A model generated the notes under the pieces. That model was given only the letters and a program-made list of their open reading frames with translations. It searched no databases and was not told the DNA's origin. The translations under genes and the position numbers were made by a program. From positions 84,090 through 148,089 of the forward strand of contig NZ_PJCF01000010.1 in the NCBI RefSeq assembly GCF_002835935.1: 64,000 nt of DNA, given 5' to 3'. The stretch's first letter is position 1. Every line of letters begins with the position of its first letter. The stretch is from Paraglaciecola sp. MB-3u-78 (lineage in GTDB: Bacteria > Pseudomonadota > Gammaproteobacteria > Enterobacterales > Alteromonadaceae). Below are positions 61,428 through 64,000 of this stretch, piece by piece.

Positions 61428-61931
61428 GTAATAAATACATGATAAGGGATCGACAAAGTGAATTACCCCGCGACTCGCGTCGCTCTGATACAACGGGGTT
61501 TTTCTCGGCAATTTTCGATAAATTGTTTCGTATTTTATTATCATGGGAATGAGATGGACGCTCCCTAATACGGCGTCAATGCGCCAAAATAGTTGTTTCG
61601 ACAAGACTATTTAAATAGGGAACGTCCACCATAACGCTTAAAAAAATCACTTTAGATATGGCAAAAATGCATTTCTAATGTGCGCTGTGATTGATAACCA
61701 ACAATACAGCCGTCAGTTAAGGATTATGATGGGATGGTTAATAACAAAGAAAGGCAAAATCAGTTATCAATTGTCGCCTTCTATCTGTATCGCCTCAACA
61801 TTAATAATGGTGGAGCGGTTTAGGGTAATTTTAAAGTGATGCGTTTGCTGTTGATATTGTTTATCTGCTTGAAAATATCTGGGATAATTATTAATGTCTT
61901 TGGTTTGCAGGTTTTGACAAGCCAATGCCTA
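61428..61931. other. Intergenic region with terminator and inverted repeat
   Basis: Holds the terminator 61465-61503 and an inverted repeat (61555-61567 and 61616-61628, TGGACGCTCCCTA / TAGGGAACGTCCA, one mismatch) that may be the ends of a tiny mobile remnant. The rest is unexplained AT-rich DNA. Confidence 0.5.
61465..61503 (+). terminator. Terminator after 60537-61427
   Basis: ACCCCG / CGGGGT stem followed by a T-run, about 35 bp past the stop codon. Confidence 0.65.
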
Positions 61932-62108
61932 TTAAGCCCTCAATTTTTCTTCGTGATTTTCCAAGTACATGATTGCGAATTCAACACTTCCAAAAGCGTC
62001 GTTCAACATTTTTTTGGCGTGACGCCTTGCCTCATTTTTATCTGCTGAAGTTAGAATATACAGCCAAGTATTGACTAGCATTAGAGGGGGATTATTAATA
62101 TGTGACAT
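61932..62108 (-). CDS. Small protein divergent from umuD
   Basis: 58 residues from the ATG at 62108 (GAGG just before; an ATG at 62117 is also possible). The composition is helical and basic (SADKNEARRHAKKMLNDAFGSVEFAIMYLENHEEKLRA). Not recognised. It starts about 180 bp from the SOS box of umuD, and the intergenic region may hold both promoters. Confidence 0.5.
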   Translation of the reverse strand: MSHINNPPLMLVNTWLYILTSADKNEARRHAKKMLNDAFGSVEFAIMYLENHEEKLRA

Positions 62109-62273
62109 GATCCTCATCCTTAAGTTGAATTATAAACTTAGGTTAAACCTGTGAAATCGTCAAATTACAGGCTCCGTTTAACATCTGTTTTTGCATTATT
62201 AATAAGGATAAAAATTAGCGTATATACACCATACAAAAAAATAATGACGAAGTTAATATCAAATCAATAATTA

Positions 62274-62289
62274 CTGTATATAATTACAG
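62274..62289 (+). promoter_or_regulatory. LexA (SOS) box overlapping the umuD promoter
   Basis: CTGTATATAATTACAG fits CTG-N10-CAG perfectly and extends to TA..TA on both sides. It contains TATAAT (62279-62284), a likely -10 element. The umuD start codon is at 62292, only 2 bp beyond the CTG-CAG core. Confidence 0.9.
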
Positions 62290-62291
62290 TA

Positions 62292-62696
62292 ATGTTGAAA
62301 TTTATCCCAATTAAAGCCTCCGCAGGTATCATCGGTTTTGAGTCTCCTGCGGCAGAATATACTCAGCTTAATCTTGATTTAGACCAGCTTCTAATAGACC
62401 ACCCTGCTGCTACCTACATCGGTTTTGCCGAAGGTGAGTCTATGATGGGTGACGGTATCTTCTCTGGTGATTTGCTGATTGTTGACCGTGCTCAAAATAT
62501 TCAAGACCAAGATGTTGTGGTGGCAAACCTTAACGGGGTTTTTGTGTGCAAGAAAATTGACAAGGTACAGCGCTGCTTATTGTCTTCAGGTCAGAACCTA
62601 CCACCCTACTTTTTAAGAGAGGGGGACGAGTTTCAGATTGAAGGTGTTGTCACACGCTCAATAAGATTGCACCGTCCTTTCAAAAAGCAGCTCTAA
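62292..62696 (+). CDS. umuD: UmuD-type translesion polymerase accessory protein
   Basis: 134 residues. The self-cleavage region near the N-terminus reads SAGIIGFESPAAEY, with Ile-Gly where E. coli UmuD has Cys-Gly. The catalytic Ser is S50 (EGESMMG) and the general-base Lys is K87 (FVCKKIDK), 37 residues apart as in UmuD. RecA-stimulated cleavage would give UmuD', the active partner of UmuC. The gene is under a perfect SOS box and overlaps umuC by one base. Confidence 0.92.
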   Translation: MLKFIPIKASAGIIGFESPAAEYTQLNLDLDQLLIDHPAATYIGFAEGESMMGDGIFSGDLLIVDRAQNIQDQDVVVANLNGVFVCKKIDKVQRCLLSSGQNLPPYFLREGDEFQIEGVVTRSIRLHRPFKKQL

Positions 62697-63961
62697 TGTA
62701 CGCATTGTGTGACGTGAACAGCATGTATGCCAGTTGCGAAAAGGTCTTTGACCCCAGCATTCGTAAAAAACCTGTTGTGGTGTTAACAAACAACGATGGC
62801 TGTATATGTGCCGCGTGCGGTATTGCCAAGCGTATGGGGATTGGAAAGAAGTTTGTACCTTACTTTCAGGTAAAGAAAGAGCTAGAAGCCGCCGGTGCTG
62901 TCATACGCTCAAGTAACTATGAGCTATATGCGGATTTAAGCCAACGCATGATGGATACATGTGCACGCTTTGCCCCGGACATTAATGTCTATTCAATCGA
63001 TGAGTGCTTTTTGTATTACGGCAAGCAGGCCAACGCGCCTAAGGAAGGTTGGGGAACGCTGGGGATGCAGATAAGAAAAGCCGTTTGGCGAGAAGTAAGG
63101 CTACCTATCTGCGTAGGGGTAGGCTCAACACCCACCTTAGCCAAAGTCGCTAATCACGCCGCCAAAAAAGTTGAAGGGTTCAAAGGCGTGGCCGTTCTTG
63201 ATACTAAGGAAATACGAAAAGCAGTGCTATCAAAGATGGCCGTAACTGATGTATGGGGTATCGGTAATCGCCTCGGTAGACGTTTAAATATGCTGGGCGT
63301 TAATACCGCGTGGGAATTGGCTAATAGAGACCCCACTCAAATTAGAAAAGAGTTCTCAATTTTAGTTGAAAACACAGTGCGAGAGTTAAACGGTGAAGTG
63401 CGACACACTTGGGATACAGTGCGTGGCGCTAAAAAAGAAATATACAGTACACGTAGCTTTGGACAGCGCATTACTGATTTTGAAGAGCTACGAAGCGCTT
63501 TAGCTAGCCATGCTGAAATTGTGGCAACAAAGCTACGCAAGCAAAAGAGCTTAACGAGCAGTATGACCCTGTTTGCAACTAGCTCACCCCATGATACTGA
63601 AGACTATTTTAGGAAGTCGTACTTTCATCACTTTGCTGTACCCACTAATGACACTCGTAATATTCTTAAGGTCATTGAAATTGCCATGTCGCAGCTATAC
63701 AAACCTAATGTGCGTTATTACAAGTGCGGGGTGGGTTTGATGGGGTTACAGAATGAAGAGCTGTTTCAATACGACTTGTTCACACCCTCGAATGACAACA
63801 CTAAACTGATGACTTGCATGGATACAATAAACGCCCGCTATGGTCGTTCAACAGTGCATATCGCAGCGAAAGGATTTGAGCAAAAGTTTGCTATGCGACG
63901 AGCTTTTTTGTCGCCGCAATACACAACAAAGTTGAGGGATATCCCAAAGATAATTTGTTAG
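62696..63961 (+). CDS. umuC: UmuC-type Y-family DNA polymerase
   Basis: 421 residues, full length. Catalytic carboxylates lie in ALCDVNSMYASCE (D6) and YSIDECFLYYG (D102, E103). The thumb-type segment has VGVGSTPTLAKVANHAAKK and WGIGNRLGRRLNMLGV, and the little finger with a clamp-binding tail follows. With UmuD' it forms error-prone DNA polymerase V, giving SOS mutagenesis. Plasmid-borne umuDC operons of this kind (mucAB, rumAB) are common on conjugative elements. Confidence 0.95.
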   Translation: MYALCDVNSMYASCEKVFDPSIRKKPVVVLTNNDGCICAACGIAKRMGIGKKFVPYFQVKKELEAAGAVIRSSNYELYADLSQRMMDTCARFAPDINVYSIDECFLYYGKQANAPKEGWGTLGMQIRKAVWREVRLPICVGVGSTPTLAKVANHAAKKVEGFKGVAVLDTKEIRKAVLSKMAVTDVWGIGNRLGRRLNMLGVNTAWELANRDPTQIRKEFSILVENTVRELNGEVRHTWDTVRGAKKEIYSTRSFGQRITDFEELRSALASHAEIVATKLRKQKSLTSSMTLFATSSPHDTEDYFRKSYFHHFAVPTNDTRNILKVIEIAMSQLYKPNVRYYKCGVGLMGLQNEELFQYDLFTPSNDNTKLMTCMDTINARYGRSTVHIAAKGFEQKFAMRRAFLSPQYTTKLRDIPKIIC

Positions 63962-64000
63962 CGATTAAGATTACATTTTAAGTGTAAATCGCGTCAATGA

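Overview
The window looks like part of a large conjugative plasmid or chromid from a marine gammaproteobacterium of the Alteromonadales type. Four things suggest this: moderately AT-rich DNA, an F/SXT-type transfer operon, an initiator resembling the RctB family of Vibrio second replicons, and several PEP-CTERM proteins. No ribosomal or tRNA genes were seen. All identifications come from reading the sequence; no database search was run.

Layout. 1-6.0 kb: small genes, an intact IS30-family element (4092-5311) and long stretches of intergenic repeats, with two exported proteins (one PEP-CTERM, with a sigma-54 promoter). 6.3-11.4 kb: a TonB-dependent receptor, a lipoprotein and regulators of ribbon-helix-helix type. 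12.4-32.0 kb: one co-directional transfer operon: RHH regulator, LysM protein, DsbC-like protein, traA, L, E, K, B, V, C, a TraN split over two genes, traW, traU, trbC, an S26 peptidase (TrhF-like), traF, traH, traG. Small ORFs follow, then a strong hairpin. No relaxase, coupling protein or oriT was recognised. 33.3-34.4 kb: a metallo-beta-lactamase-fold lipoprotein.

35.5-40.4 kb is the most unusual part, a three-level nest. A stand-alone reverse transcriptase gene is interrupted just after its YMDD codons by a group II intron (36180-40055). The intron's own reverse transcriptase gene is interrupted, in its conserved GGVVSP motif, by a 2-kb element (about 37315-39319) carrying a large serine recombinase. 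Removing each insertion restores an exact reading frame.

40.4-44.6 kb: two more PEP-CTERM-type genes and an IS66-family element with a perfect 8-bp target duplication. 45.9-51.7 kb: the replication and partition module: a winged-helix protein, an RctB-like initiator, GATC-containing iterons, four 208-bp tandem units each with the palindrome TTACCGCGCGGTAA, then parA and parB. 51.8-53.6 kb: an IS1634-family element that truncates a lipoprotein gene. 54-61.4 kb: an AIM24-family protein, an ECF sigma factor paired with a Ser/Thr kinase-TPR protein, and exported proteins. 62.3-64 kb: an SOS-controlled umuDC operon whose LexA box almost touches the umuD start codon.

Together the genes give replication, segregation, conjugation and SOS mutagenesis, with surface and export cargo. 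Short palindromes recur upstream of the small regulators and suggest a plasmid-encoded regulatory circuit.
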